The notes beneath the pieces were generated by a model. The model had not been told where the DNA came from. It did not search any database and was given only the letters and a program-made list of their open reading frames with translations. A stretch of DNA of 64,000 nt from positions 25,498,794 to 25,562,793 of the forward strand of contig OX243820.1 in NCBI GenBank assembly GCA_945859605.1, given 5' to 3'. A program made the translations under genes and the position numbers. The stretch is from Lumbricus rubellus (lineage: Eukaryota; Annelida; Clitellata; Crassiclitellata; Lumbricidae). Shown here piece after piece: positions 22,224 to 34,722 of this stretch. Every line of letters begins with the position of its first letter. Within the stretch, counting starts at the first letter, position 1.

Positions 22224-24777
22224 CAGGGGCGGATCCAGAGGGGGGCCAATCCGGCCATGGCCCCCCCATTCCAAATCTCCATGGGACGTGGCCCCCCCCA
22301 TTCATGGTCACCCAAAAGATTTTTTGCAGGGGATCAGTCCTGGCCAGGAGAATTAATATATAAATGTATTTAAAATCTAAGCCTCTCAGACAATTGCATT
22401 GTCTAAATATAAAGCAACGAAAAGAAATAATCTTTCAACAGTATCCGACTATAATTTATGGCATACAATGTATGTTATTCGTGTATATATTCATAGTAAA
22501 ATGTAAAAATATTAACACCAATAAACACAATTAAAACCAATAGCAACTAACTATTAATTACAAAGCAAGTTAACACTAACAATAGTATTAGGAATTAATT
22601 TAGTTTTTTCCAAATGCAACTTGTTAAGTTTTGAATTTAGTCTATATGTGCAAGAAACTGCGGTGAATGATCACACATGTTTACTTCTTGTTCTTATTTA
22701 TTTCTTACTATGTTTCATTCAGTGGTGGGACGTATTTTATTTACTGTAGTCTTAAAAATAATATAATACAGTGAGGTCTATTCATACTTTAACTTGGAAA
22801 TGTTTTGAGCATTCTGTGCTTCATATTATAAATACATAAATACTTTTAGAAATACTTTTGTTTGCCATTAATAACAGCTAATAGGAGCAATGTTGTATGC
22901 TGTATGCAGTAGACCTACAATAGCTATTATTCACTATTATTATTTATCGGGAAAGTCTTTGGTTATGGCCCTAAGCCAGATATAACATACATCCATGATC
23001 CATAACATAGCCATAATGTCATGGATAATATATATATATATAATATTATATATGCAGTCTACCAGGCAACATTTGCAATGCAACTTGTCAACCAACTGTC
23101 CACTGCCAGTGTGTGCCTTCACTTCAATCTGAGACTCAAATGTAAGCCTCTTGCACAATTGCATTGTGAAATAAAAACTTTGGAAACCACTTTCACGAAC
23201 AAGAGTTTGATCTATGCTTCTAAAAAACCTTAATTTACCTATTTGCTCAAGAAAGGAGCACTCCTGGCCCCTTTTTCTACAAATTTTCTTGTGTCAGTTT
23301 CAAAATCGATTGTTCTAGCAATATTATACTCAAAGGCTTCAAAGGTCAACCTGGCCAAATCCACAAGATGTTAATTAGATATTGTAGATCTTCAAACATT
23401 TAAATCTATCATTTTGTGTTTGATAAATGATCTCTTTGCAGAAGCTACCGCTGATGGAATTGTCAACAGTAAGCCCATGCGTTACCTGACACACATTTGG
23501 AAATAACTTTGAAGGATTTTTTTATATTATGTTAAAAGTTCAACAGGTTCAATGGGCACATCAAAAAGTTGCCTGTTATAGGCCTACCGAGGGTAGGCTA
23601 AATGTTCAATTTATTTTCCAAATCCTGACCATTACGGAATGCAGGATAAAGCTAGAGCTTTTCCTGCTAAATTACATGCAGGCCTAGGCTTATACATGAT
23701 TATTTAACTCTGGGTAAAGGGTTTAATTCTTGTGCAAATATCTGAATAAAATATGCAAAAAATTGAAAAAATTTGATTGCAAGCTCCTCCTAGCCCCTGA
23801 AAATGTACGGCCAATTTTTAAATCTGTGGGTTCTTGGGGGGGCCTTAGCCCCTAGCCCTGATAAACTACGTGCATGCCTATAAGAGTGCATTCCTTGTAT
23901 TATAGGCTACATGTATACTGCATATACTGAATTGTTTTTAGCAATCTGATACAATCCTCTGTTAAAATGAGTGTTACTTACTCTTAATATTTGCACAAAT
24001 ACTATTTTTGTTCAACCGAATAGCTTCTCTCCAGCGCTATCTTTCAAATTTTAAACTCAAATTTCAAAATGTTTTGGTTCTGTTATTTTAACACCTGGTA
24101 AAACAACATCGTTACTACATGACTTTCAGATTTTGACCCCCCTTCCAAATTTATTAGTTCTTGGCTGGTCTGTGTACCATTTGTTATTATTTAACTGCAA
24201 AGTGTGTTCTGGTAATTCAGGACCATCTTAGAAAACAGGGATAAGCTGATACTTGTGCTGAAAAGTCAGCTTATGTAATATAATTATACTCATGTCTGAC
24301 GTTATTCACTATAATAACCCAGCAACAGCAAAACTGAGCTGCTGAACTCGATACATAATATAGATATTATTAATATTGTAATTATATATATTTTTTATTA
24401 GTACTGAACAAATTGAGTAATTCTGTTCAAATGACATCTCACAAGAGCACTGTTGCAGTGTGGAAATTTTAAAAAAACCTATTTTTAAAGTAGGCCTATA
24501 GTCTATATTTATTGAGATTTTGTGGCACTCTTATAAGCACTGAAAATACAGCTATTTTGCTAAGAAAACCGCTTAAAATGCTACAATTGCATGTGAAAAT
24601 TCAAAAAGTTTCTGGTGGGAGGGGTTATCCCCCTCCCCATACCCCTCCCTCACCACTCTCACTCCCAGAGGGGGGGGACTAAATTAAACTTTGGTTTCGG
24701 CCAAACGACAAAAAAATTCCGACCCAGGCCCAAAAATTTTTGGCCCCCCCCTTCGAAAATTCCTGTATCCGCCCCTG
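22224..24777. mobile_element. hAT-type transposon, 2.55 kb, non-coding
   Basis: Ends CAGGGGCGGATCCAG and (inverted) CAGGGGCGGATACAG with an exact 8-bp target duplication AACATAAC (22216-22223, 24778-24785). Removing the element and one duplication gives exactly the sequence of the duplicate spacer at 44.53 kb. No frame inside shows transposase motifs. It also carries a TA-rich TATATA stretch near 23030 and a G-rich GGGGGGGCC patch near 23836. Confidence 0.88.
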
Positions 24778-25272
24778 AACATAACAACATAACAGTATCA
24801 TTGATGGCCGGCAAAGAGGACCCCGGAATGTGCCTAAAGTTAACATCGTAGCCTATACTGGTTGAACGAATGAATGCAGTCTCGGGTGCAAGTTATAGGC
24901 TAAAGTAATTTTTGCTTGATGTGGAAACAGGTTCTTCGGTACGCGATTGACATTTAGCATTGCAGCACGAATCAGCCTAGCATCAGCTCCAGCAGCTAAT
25001 TCTTCATGCTAGGGAACATCGCGAGAAGGAGCCCACGTCTGTGACGACCTAATGAATGCAGATACATGTATAACATGGTTACGTTGTCTGCGTCTTGAAT
25101 AGGCTACTTGGAACCGATTGAACAAAGGAGTAGAGACTTTTTTGTGACCGAGACTGTCATTCACACATTAGCCACACATGTTCACTTTTTCAGGAAATTT
25201 CACAGAATCTAGCTTGCAGATTTTAACTCTATATTTGATTTAAGTTGGAAAGAAACTTGAAAATCAACTCAC

Positions 25273-25389
25273 CTAAACAATGTGTTTCACAGAATGCGCC
25301 GGTGAATTGAGGCAAACAGTCGCAGAATCTCTCATCATTCTTCAAACATTTTCCATCGTTCAAACACGGAAAAGAGTTCTCGCAGAAAG
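25273..25389 (-). CDS. EGF-like exon with a seventh cysteine, unit 2
   Basis: A 117-nt phase 1-1 exon, acceptor AATTGTCAG, donor GTGAGT. Encodes FCENSFPC, LNDGKC, LKNDERFC, DC, LPQFTGAFC, then ETHCL. The NGT of its sisters is changed to DGK, so the O-fucose and N-glycan sites in the second loop are lost here. A seventh cysteine lies in the extended C-terminus, one codon further on than in the unit 3 copy. Confidence 0.83.
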
Positions 25390-25853
25390 CTGACAATTAA
25401 AATAGTTGCCACAAATAAACGCGTAAGCGTACTATTTGAGAAGTATCTGGTATGCTTCCGTTTTGAAATTGAAATCATCTGGATTTTTCCTACGACAAAT
25501 GCGTAGATTGTACTGTAGGCTACACGAAGTGAAGAGTCAATTAATGTTTCCTAACAGTTAGGCTACCACAAACCGTTCATTGTAAAAAAATGTTTTTACA
25601 CTTTGCAGTTTGAACACTAATTTTTTATCTAATTTCATGCAGTCTTCTGTCAGCAATTATAGCGCTCTCAAGATTGTTTGCCAACGGTAGCAGTATTTGC
25701 TATAATAGGCCTAGGCCTATATCAATATTGCACTGGTATGAATTGTAGCACAATAATCAGAGGGTAGATTTAAATAACCTACGCTTATGAAAGATCTAGC
25801 CTATGTGCAGACGCATTTGTACATCTGTGCTGCAAGAAATAATTAATCTTCGA

Positions 25854-27894
25854 AATTGAAGAGGTGAGTTTCAAAACCTGTTAAGTAGAAATTTTTCGAA
25901 ATGGGACTAACCCCGGAGAAAGGCCATATGGCTGGCCAGCCTCCAACATAATTATTTCGTGCCAAAACCTGTTAAGTATGTGCTTTTCAGAGCAGATAGG
26001 CCTAAATATCACTTGAGTTCCAAAACCTGCTAAGTACGCGTCGTGTTCCGTTCCAAAACCTGTTAAGTTCATTGACCAATCACGAAGCCCTTTAGATACC
26101 ACGTGATTGAAAATGGCTGGTGTAAACAGTGGGTCTTCAGAAGCGATTGTGACAACGACAAAACCTCAAAAACGAGTAAAAAAACGTTCAAAACTGGAAA
26201 AAAAAGTAATACAGAAAAATAAAGGATGTAGTTGTGATTCGAAATCACCAAAAATCGCATGTAAGCATTGATCCGATGCAAGACATCGCGGCACTGTGTG
26301 TAACGTCGGAGCTTTTACCACTGGCGATATAGGCCTAAGCCTAACAGGCTTTTTACAGACGTTTCTACACTAATGTCGTTAAACGCAGTGTTGTTGAAAG
26401 TATCGGGCAAATGTACTTAAGTAAAAGTAAAAGTAAAGTGGATTTTAATTACTTAAGTAAAAGTAAAAGTACTCATCACAAATTTTACTTAAGTAAAAGT
26501 AAAAAGTATCCCCTTCCACTAATACTTTTAAAGTAAAAAGTAAAAGTAGCCTACCGAGCCTTTCTGTAACTCAATTGATTATTAACCTTCAAAAATACTA
26601 AATTCTCGAAATGGTTATCATTGAGTCTAGTACGCACGCTTCTGATTCATTTTAGCACAATGCACAGCCGAAGAGCATTTCTGCTGCAGAAATGGCAATG
26701 CATCCAGCGTGCACCACCATCGAAAATCTATTTTTAGGCATGCAAATTTAAAGCAGCTGTCTTAGCTTAGCGAAACGAAATGTTAGGCCTAACGCTTTTG
26801 AAGTAACGAACATTGTAACGAGTGTCGCATAAATTGTAACGAAGTAAAAGTACTGAAATATGGGTAAAATTTTACTTCGTTGAAACTTGAAAGTAAAAGT
26901 ATTTTATTTTTTCGATACTTCGTTACATGTGAAAGTACTCAAACTTTTACTTAAGTACAGTTACGCGTTACTTTTACTTCGTTACTGTACAACACTGGTT
27001 AAACGCAGTCAGGATGCGTTAATATTAAGACACATAAGCATAAAAAACCGAAAAGCGTAAAAAGAAAAAGTCACCCAAGCGAAGCCATGTGGTAAAATAC
27101 TATGTAGGCTAAGTATTATGCGCAAAACAAAGTAGACAACAACACAACTTTTTTGGGAGTTTTCTATCAATACTGTTATTAAACGTGGGTGCAAAATACA
27201 CAATTTGCAGCTAAATAAGTTGGACAAAATGTGTTTCATGGTAGAAGACTGTGAAAGTCTTAAAAACTTCTATGACCCATTGACCCTGTTTTTGCATTAA
27301 TCGCTGAAACTGGCAAAAAGAGCAAAACAATGACATAGAAGAATATTTCGATGAATATCGACAGTGAAGTAGGCTATCTATAGGTAGCCTACATGTTAGT
27401 CACTAACTAAATCAGTGTTCTTGGATTGTTTAGAATACAACAACAGAACTTTACTTTCTCATGAATAATTTAATTTTACATGTTTTTTGGTGAAAAATAA
27501 GGTCACCTTAAGGTTACAACAATAAATATTGTTGATATTTGACAGCTTTCTGGTTTTCAATAGTAGGTCTATATCGTTAATACCTATAATAGCATAGTAA
27601 ATCATTAACTTTTCTATGTATGCCTAGGTTTGATATTGTGTAAAAACCTGTTAAGTACGAAATACTGTGCCAAAACCTGCTAAGTAGGCCCTACAACTTT
27701 GTGACTTATTTTTACTATTAAAAATTTTACCTGGATTTGTGAAATATTTATGAAACAGCATCTATTTATAAGGCAAATAATTCACTGCAAAAGATTTTTC
27801 TTTATTTTTCAAGAATTTATTGGAAATGAAAAAGTGCCTTTTCCAAAAAAATGGTATTTCTACTTAACAGGTTTTGGAACTCAGCTCTTCAATT
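25854..27894. mobile_element. Unclassified DNA transposon with CCAAAACCTGTTAAGTA repeats
   Basis: About 2.04 kb with inverted ends AATTGAAGAGSTGAGTTYCA continuing into AAACCTGTTAAGTAGAAAT. The word CCAAAACCTG(T/C)TAAGTA recurs near 25965, 26021, 26053, 27640 and 27670. Plus-strand coding scraps: a 53-codon ATG frame at 26113 with KKRSKLEKKV and CSCDSKSPKIAC, and lysine-rich pieces after 27010. Unit 3 lacks the element near 46.58 kb. A hAT MITE is nested in it at 26386. Confidence 0.65.
26386..26997. mobile_element. Nested hAT-type MITE with AAGTAAAAGTA repeats
   Basis: Ends CAGTGTTGTTGAAAGTA and (inverted) CAGTGTTGTACAGTAACG, exact 8-bp target duplication GTTAAACG (26378-26385, 26998-27005). 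Interior made of TTAAGTAAAAGTAAAAGTA tracts in both directions, a known look of some hAT MITEs. It lies inside the element at 25854 and is therefore younger. Confidence 0.87.
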
Positions 27895-27985
27895 ACTATA
27901 ATCGATAAGTTTGAAACTACAAAGGATAAGCTTACAAAATGAACTTCAATAGTCAGCTCCAAATAATAGCAAGTTTTGTACTTAC

Positions 27986-28435
27986 GTAAATAGCCTCTGC
28001 AATATACGATGAGGTCGAAATACGGATTGTCGGTCCATATCCACTGAGCATTTGGATCTATGTCTACTATGTTATCCATATAAGGACAGCCCGTATGACC
28101 CTCGGCATTACTTCCATACTCAACGGCATTAGACCAACCGGAATCATTGAACCCGAGACGAGTCCAGTCTGTGTCATCATCATTAGATGTCGTACATTTC
28201 CAGTTGCCGTTCGTCAGAGGATATGCCTCGAATATCGATGCCAGGACGCTTCCGCAGAGTGGATTCCCGTATTTGTTGGCCTTCAGTGCAACTAAACGAC
28301 TCATTGGTGGCACTTCTATGTAATCAGGTGTATTCCAGTTGTTGCCATTTACTATCGTCTGCTGCTGCTCACCGTCTATGTACAGCTCAACCAATTGCTC
28401 GTAAGCTGTGATCACAAGGGTTTCATTGTACAACT
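27986..28435 (-). CDS. GBLa exon of unit 2
   Basis: Exon of 450 nt (150 codons), phase 1-1, acceptor CATCTGTAG, donor GTAAGT. Translation: LYNETLVITAYEQLVELYIDG, NNWNTPDYIEV, RLVALKANKYGNPLCGSVLAS, GNWKC, DWTRLGFNDSGWSNAVEYGSNAEG, AQWIWTDN and VYCRGYL. It is the most diverged of the three GBLa copies (SNDDDTD loop after WKC, and NPYFDL before the last cysteine), yet fully open. A 2-kb transposon sits less than 0.1 kb beyond its donor. Confidence 0.87.
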
Positions 28436-28816
28436 CTACAGATGTAATAAGCAGAATTTCATTTACAGTAACTTAAGTTACTCTCATTTTAAGCGAAATC
28501 TGTTAATTCGTCATTTTCATCGAGATCTTCCAGAACATTATCACAAAGTTTTGCACGCCACAGATAGGAGCAATTAGGTCATTAGTGCTTACAGGAATTA
28601 ATGACTAAACTGCATTTCTCTGCGTAAACCAATAACATAATGATCATCGCTGATGCGACCTTCCGTAGAAACTGTGCTCATAATTTTATTGGCATCGTAT
28701 CGAACCGTAGATCTATAAGAATTTTTAAAACGCCTATTGCCATTATTCACAGGCGCTCTCAGCGTGACAGCCCCCGAGGACATAGGAAAGTCAGAGAATA
28801 CTCACGGTGGTAATAT
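28436..28816. other. Intron upstream of GBLa, unit 2
   Basis: Intronic sequence shared with unit 3 at 47140-47510 with many small changes. Nothing recognised. Confidence 0.5.
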
Positions 28817-29643
28817 AATAAGGATAATTTACATTAATATACAAAAGTATAGATAGAGAAGGATACATGACTTAAGCACAAGACATAGGACATAATGAGA
28901 TGAATACATTCCGTCAGTCATGGAAACACGCACACACATGCACTCACTCATTCTATTGGCTGGGGAATACAGGAAGCCAGAACAGGAAGCCAATCGTGCA
29001 ATGCTGTGGAACGGGATTGGCTGGCAACAGTACACTAATACAGATCGATCTCATAATTATATAATCGAATGTCGCTGTGAATTCCCGGTCAGAGATTAAT
29101 TTCTCGGATCTTTACTGCGGGTGGCTCGGTCGCAATATAAACGTGGAGTGTGAGGTTGTACTCTGCCTCCGACTGTAAAGGCCCTTTGGTCATACACGGT
29201 CGTTAAACTACTTTCCTCATTGCGCGTGGGTAGCCAGTCTGGATAAGGGAGGATAGTCACAGTCGTCGTAGATAGAATTCTGAGTACAGATAGAGTCGAG
29301 GTTTCATCACGATTATACAGCTTTCGTTCTCACTCTGAGTACTAACTTAATAGCAAGTAAATAAGTAAGTTTAATATTGGTCTAACGATAAGAACGGTGT
29401 GACGTAGGCTCAAATAGGATAGTAAATAATAGTGGAAAAGATATTTAGAACTTAGCCAGGTTGCGAATGCAAATGATAATCTCGCTGGATTAACAGTTTC
29501 TATATCTTCAGGATAATAATACTTTACTAGTTAGGCTCTATTCGTGAGTTAGCGAGTAAGTATAAGTTAGTTTATCCCCGTACTTCTCTAATACAATAGG
29601 GACCTCTGACCCTGATATCCTACAGGATACCGAATCATGATAG
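28817..29643. mobile_element. Unclassified 0.83-kb insertion, possibly a solo LTR
   Basis: Flanked by TAATAT (28811-28816, 29644-29649); unit 3 has the empty site at about 47505. It has no inverted ends and no coding frame, but a promoter-like CAATATAAACG near 29133 with a pyrimidine-rich start region after it. An LTR would be expected to begin TG and end CA, which is not clear here, so the class is open. Confidence 0.4.
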
Positions 29644-29784
29644 TAATATGCAATAGAGAGACATGTTTGACGTTCGGTCTCGTTAGATTAAGAAAGTAAC
29701 TATAGGCATGCCAATGCTAACGTTTACTGCTTTTTGTGAGGGATTAACTCTCCGCACAAAGTCATCTATTAACTCTCACTCTAC

Positions 29785-29892
29785 CTGTCTCGCATTGTGT
29801 GCCGGTGAATTGTGGTAAACAGTCGCAGAATCTCACATCATTCTTCAAACATGTTCCGTTGTTCAAACACGGAGAGGAATTCTCGCAAAATG
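29785..29892 (-). CDS. EGF-like exon between GBLb and GBLa, unit 2
   Basis: A 108-nt phase 1-1 exon with acceptor GTGCTGTCAG and donor GTAGAG. Encodes FCENSSPC, LNNGTC, LKNDVRFC, DC, LPQFTGTQC, ET, with all six cysteines in standard spacing. It lies about 0.5 kb downstream of the GBLb exon, the same spacing as in units 1 and 3. Confidence 0.87.
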
Positions 29893-30390
29893 CTGACAGC
29901 ACAAATAATTCTTTTTTGCAAATTAAAAGAATGCATCAAAACATAGCATAAAGAAGAAAGCAGATCTTTAATTATTAGGCTTCGCATGAAAACGAGACAA
30001 TTAATGACAAGAACTTATTCCGAGTGAATTATTGAAGAGTGAGAATGCATTATTTATAGGCTTTTAAGTGAACAGCAATAAACTTTAAAGGTAGGCTAAG
30101 GGCCGTAGCCTATCTAACATAAATGATATAGGTTAAAATAATGTCAACCAATTCCATGACAACATAATAGGCCTACTGAGACTTCAATAATGCCATGTGA
30201 GCATGACTTTAACTACATAGGCCTAATTGGAGACTTTCAGATCGGTCTAAGATAGTATAAGCTTAATAATACACATAACACAAGAGCGGGTAATGACATA
30301 GGTCCTACATTAACATCACATGGTATATAAATCTGGATGAATTTGTCATCTTTTTAAAAATCGTATTTGAGAACATACAGCGGCACTCAC

Positions 30391-30828
30391 GTAAATAAGC
30401 TCGACAGTAAGCGACCACCTGAGATAAGTTGTCGATCCAGATCCACTTAGCATCCGAACTGATGTTTGCGATGAATTGTTGTTGTTGATCGCAATTACTG
30501 TGACCCCCATTACTACCATACTCGACTGCATTTGGCCAACTGGAGTCATCAAATCCCAGATTTGTCCAACTTACATCATCATATGTCACACATTTCCATT
30601 CATTGTTAGTAAGAAAAGAACCGTCAAACACAGATGCCAATATACCGCTACATTGTGAATAAGCTAAGTTAGCCGCCCTCAGCGCAATTAGTCGATTGTT
30701 CGTCTGTAGCTGTATGTAGTCTGGCACATTCCAAGTGAGTGCATTTGTCAATGTTTGATGTTGGCCATCGATGTACAGTTCCGTCAATCGTTCATAGGCT
30801 GTGACGACAAGAGTTTTGTTTTGCAGTT
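30391..30828 (-). CDS. GBLb exon of unit 2
   Basis: Exon of 438 nt (146 codons), phase 1-1, acceptor TTCGTTGCAG, donor GTGAGT. Motifs: LQNKTLVVTAYERLTELYIDG, TWNVPDYIQL, RLIALRAANLAYSQCSGILAS, NEWKC, SWTNLGFDDSSWPNAVEYGSNG, AKWIWID, then AYCRAYL. It is almost identical to the unit 1 copy at 7610; the visible residue changes sit in the last motif (AYCRAYL here, AFCRGYL there). It is intact. Confidence 0.87.
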
Positions 30829-31937
30829 CTGCAACGAATATTTGAAGAACAAAACTAATCTGGTATAGAATGGAACTTGATAAAAAATGTTTTGTATTCG
30901 CTCTGCGTTAAATAATATTAATGTTGACATTAGGCCTATAATTATAGCCATTGGCCAACACTCAACCCAAACAAAATAATAATAATAATACAGATCGAGA
31001 CCTTGATGAGAATTCTGCCCATGATAGACTAAAATGTTTTAAAGTTAACTATGAACAAAGACCTCAACACTGGCTCATGCGCATGCTCATGCACATATTT
31101 AAATACATATTTCGCATCCATTGCTGACAGCTGAGATCCTATATAATATAGTTCCATACGATGGCCATGTAGCTTTTAAAGTTGTAGGCCTATTAATGGT
31201 CTTTCTGTGGACGGTATATAAACAAAAATTAATCTGTGCTCTCCATAAATTTGTCGATACCTCAGCAATACAGTCTCAAGTATTCACGAGTCTCAGGCAA
31301 CTAAATAATTCTAAATTTTCCAAGGATAAGTGTCAGCTGTTGACTCTAATGCAATGTATTAGGTAAATGTCTACACAAATATCGGGCGTGGAACAGCTAA
31401 GAAAATATCGCCAGACAAGCTTGTTAGAAGATTGTTAGATCTAATGCGAGCCACATCTTATAGGCCTACACAAATATTTACCTTTGATATAATTTCCTCT
31501 AGTTTCCTGTTTGCAGAAAAACAATATCAGGTTTAGTAGAACAAGAATATTGAAACTTGCATTAAACATTTTGTATGCGGATAGACATATCACCAGGCAA
31601 TAATTAATTGTAAAAACAGGTAGTCAGTGTGTGTGTGTTATAAACTTATGACATGCAAAGGGCAGGTTGCTTTGAGATGGCAGTGATAAGCCGAAGTCAC
31701 GGTCTTTTCAATCTGAATGCAGTTCGACAGAGTGAAGCTTTATCTCTGGCTTCTTTTATCATTCATAGTCAGCACACTGTCACTGATAAGCAGTGTTTCA
31801 ACTTTCGAGTTGTCTGTAGTGGTAGCTTATAATTAATCGATTTGTGATAAATTAGCTCCTTTTGAACACGGTTTATCCAAAATAACCATTAGGCCCTATG
31901 TGATTTAGGATCCAAAACTCGCAATGATTTAATATGA

Positions 31938-32362
31938 TTAGGGCAGTCCCAAAATCACGGTCAAAAAGTGAAAAAATCACGGCATACTTTTGCAAAAATC
32001 CAAAAATTCACGGCACCGTGATTTTTCACATTTTCAGCACTTGTTTTGTAAAAACACGTTAAAATCGTTGCATAAACGAATATTTATGAATGAGTCTTCA
32101 CTTGTCAGCGACGTCGTTCACTCCCCAAAACTGAAGTTCTTGAATTAATTTAATGGTTCCGCCCTGTTTTTGGTCGTCGGCGCCATTTTTGCCGTGTTTC
32201 GCAACCATTTTAACGTCTTTTACAAAAAAGTGCTGAAAATGTGAAAAATCACGGTAGGCTAAATCACGGCAAAATTCACGGCAAACGGCGAAATTCATGG
32301 CAACCGGCGAAATTCACGGTTTCCTTGATTTCCGTCAATTCGTGATTTAGGGACTGCCCTAA
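31938..32362. mobile_element. MITE rich in CACGG repeats, unit 2
   Basis: Terminal inverted repeat TTAGGGCAGTCCCWAAATCACG at both ends (one mismatch), flanked by direct ATATGA on each side (31932-31937 and 32363-32368). Internal CACGG-bearing subrepeats make most of the length. Superfamily not assigned. Confidence 0.68.
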
Positions 32363-33830
32363 ATATGATAGGCCTACTGCCGCCGCCGGTATTTTTGCTA
32401 TAGGCCTAGGCCTAAATTTCTGCTAGGTTAGGGTTAGATGCCTTTGTCTAAGGTGCACAGTTTTTAGCATATTTCTTTAAAAACGTTTTCAGAAAAACCT
32501 GATTTCTTAGTTTTTTATCGTTTTATTCGTTTTTTATGTATTTCTAACTTTATTTACTTATTTACTGTCTGTTATTTTTGTCTAGAATTCCTTAAATTTT
32601 CACCGCACTCTCAAGGATTCAGCCAACTGATGACATTATTTAATTATTTAGCGTCGTCATAACTTATAAGATATAACTATTTTAGATTAATGTCACTTAA
32701 AATTTACTTTGGTCTACTAAGTAGCCTAAAGCTGTGTTATTTGTCGATTAAGATAAAATGCATAAACAAGGTTTTAAGTCTAACATGCAATTTAAGACGC
32801 AACAAAGTTAACCCATTAGTGCCTGACTTTTTGCTTTTCATTAAGGTGTGAAACGAGTGTCATTTCTACCTAATGAAAATCAGTGTCAAACACCATTCAG
32901 CCTAAAATTTGTTTTTCCAATTTATTAGCAAATTTCTAGGCTGACATTAATCAACTGTGAAGGTTTCATAAATATTTCATATAGGCCTAATTATATTAAT
33001 CTTGAAAATAAGCGTAGGACCTAGGCCTGCCTATACCTAAATAAATCAAGTTGCATAAAGAAAACTCATTGTCTGAGAAAAAATTATGAAAAATTTCAAA
33101 TTGTCTAATCAAGGAAAACTGTCAACTTTATGGCTTTTGTGCCTTACTTTTAGACAGCAGCAACCTCAGCGACACTGCATTCCTCTTGACTCAAAGAATT
33201 GATTTATTCTATCCACGTGAAACCTGATGGCAATAGATTCTAAACAGCTTTTTGGCAACAAGGAGGAGCCCTGGACTTGAACGCCATTTCGTCGCTGATC
33301 CCTTAAGCTCTCTTCTGGCACACATTTGCTCAGCTGAAGTTGCACTTGTCTTTAAATCCTAACTTAACTAGGCTATCTATCTGTAGCCTACTCTTTTTCC
33401 GTGTGCTAGACCTGTATATCGTGGCAGAACGACGTACTGATTTCGGCCATATAACGTCTTGTTGGCCTACACCCTACACGTACCAAATGTTCAAAAGAAA
33501 ACTCCGTGGCTATTTATCGGTTGTAGATTTCTGTAACCCGCCATAACTTCCTTTGTAATTTACTGTCCACTGTGTATTAATACGTGGTTATAATTATTAT
33601 GTTCGATGCAGACATCCATGATCCATTGTATTTAATGTTTAAGATTGAGTTAACTAGTAGGCCCTAAGCTCTTCAATTATTACCATTAGCCTATAACATT
33701 TTTTCATGACGACCAGTTGTTTTGTTTTTCATGTGCACGGGTAACCCTATCAGCGGGACGACATTCCCTCAATGGTTTCTCTTTAACTCCATTAGCTTAT
33801 TTTTTTACCAAGGCCCATAATTGATTTTTT

Positions 33831-34498
33831 GGCAATCCTGCAGTCAACGGCGGTGTTAAATTATTTCACACTCAGATTCAGATATGTTCGCCGATGACTC
33901 TACTTTGTGATGTGGTGGTGGTACCACCACCACACCCACCACCACCACCATCACACCCTCCACCACATCCACCACGACCACGCCTACCACCACCAACACC
34001 ATTACCACCATCACCACATCCACCACCATTACCACCACGACCACACCCACCACCACCATTACCACCACCACACCCACCACCATCATCACCACCACAACCA
34101 CCACCACCATTACCACCACAATTTTAGCAAGAGTCATCGTCGTGGTGGGTGTGGTGGTGGTGGTAATGGTGGTGGTGATGGTGGTGGTGGTGGGTGTGGT
34201 GATGGTGGTTGGTGTGGTGGTGGTGGTGGTGGTGGTGGTGGTGGTAATTACCATTACCACCACCACCGCATCACAAGGTAGAGTCATCGGCGAACCACCA
34301 CCATTACCACCACGACCGCATCACAAAGTAGAGTCATCGTCGTGGTGGTGATGGTGTGGTGGTGGTAATGGTGGTGGTGGTGGGTGTGGTGGTGGTGGTG
34401 GTACCACCACCACCGACCGCATCACAAAGTAGAGTCATCGGCGAACATATCTGAATCTGAGTGTGAAATAATTTAACACCGCCGTTGACAGGATTGCC
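33831..34498. mobile_element. Foldback element with CCACCA / GGTGGT arms, unit 2
   Basis: Same element as at 10650, same flanks, but about 50 bp shorter overall because the trinucleotide arms differ in length. Shows ongoing repeat length change since the duplication. Confidence 0.75.
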
Positions 34499-34510
34499 GA
34501 TTTTTTTAAT

Positions 34511-34722
34511 GTTTACTTGTTATAGCGCCCCTTCAATCTCTCTCTCTCTCTTCTCAGAAGCGCTCCCGAATGCAGAGCGGACACTGCATAGGAGTTTCAC
34601 CCCGAAGCGCTGAGCAATTGTGAGTGAAGGACTTGCCCAAGGTCCTTAGGCGGCGAAGTGGATTCGAACCTCAAACGTTCCGGCTCCAAGGCAACGACGC
34701 CACCACTACACCACCACGCCCC
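34511..34722 (-). mobile_element. tRNA-derived SINE, unit 2
   Basis: Duplicate of the SINE at 11380 with box A and box B intact; it sits at the same distance from the foldback element, so it was there before the unit 1/2 duplication. Confidence 0.8.

Noticed and set aside
22940..23233. Overlapping 70-74 codon ORFs inside the 2.55-kb hAT-type element
   Set aside because: Formed over a TATATA tract, no transposase motif, both strands equally open.
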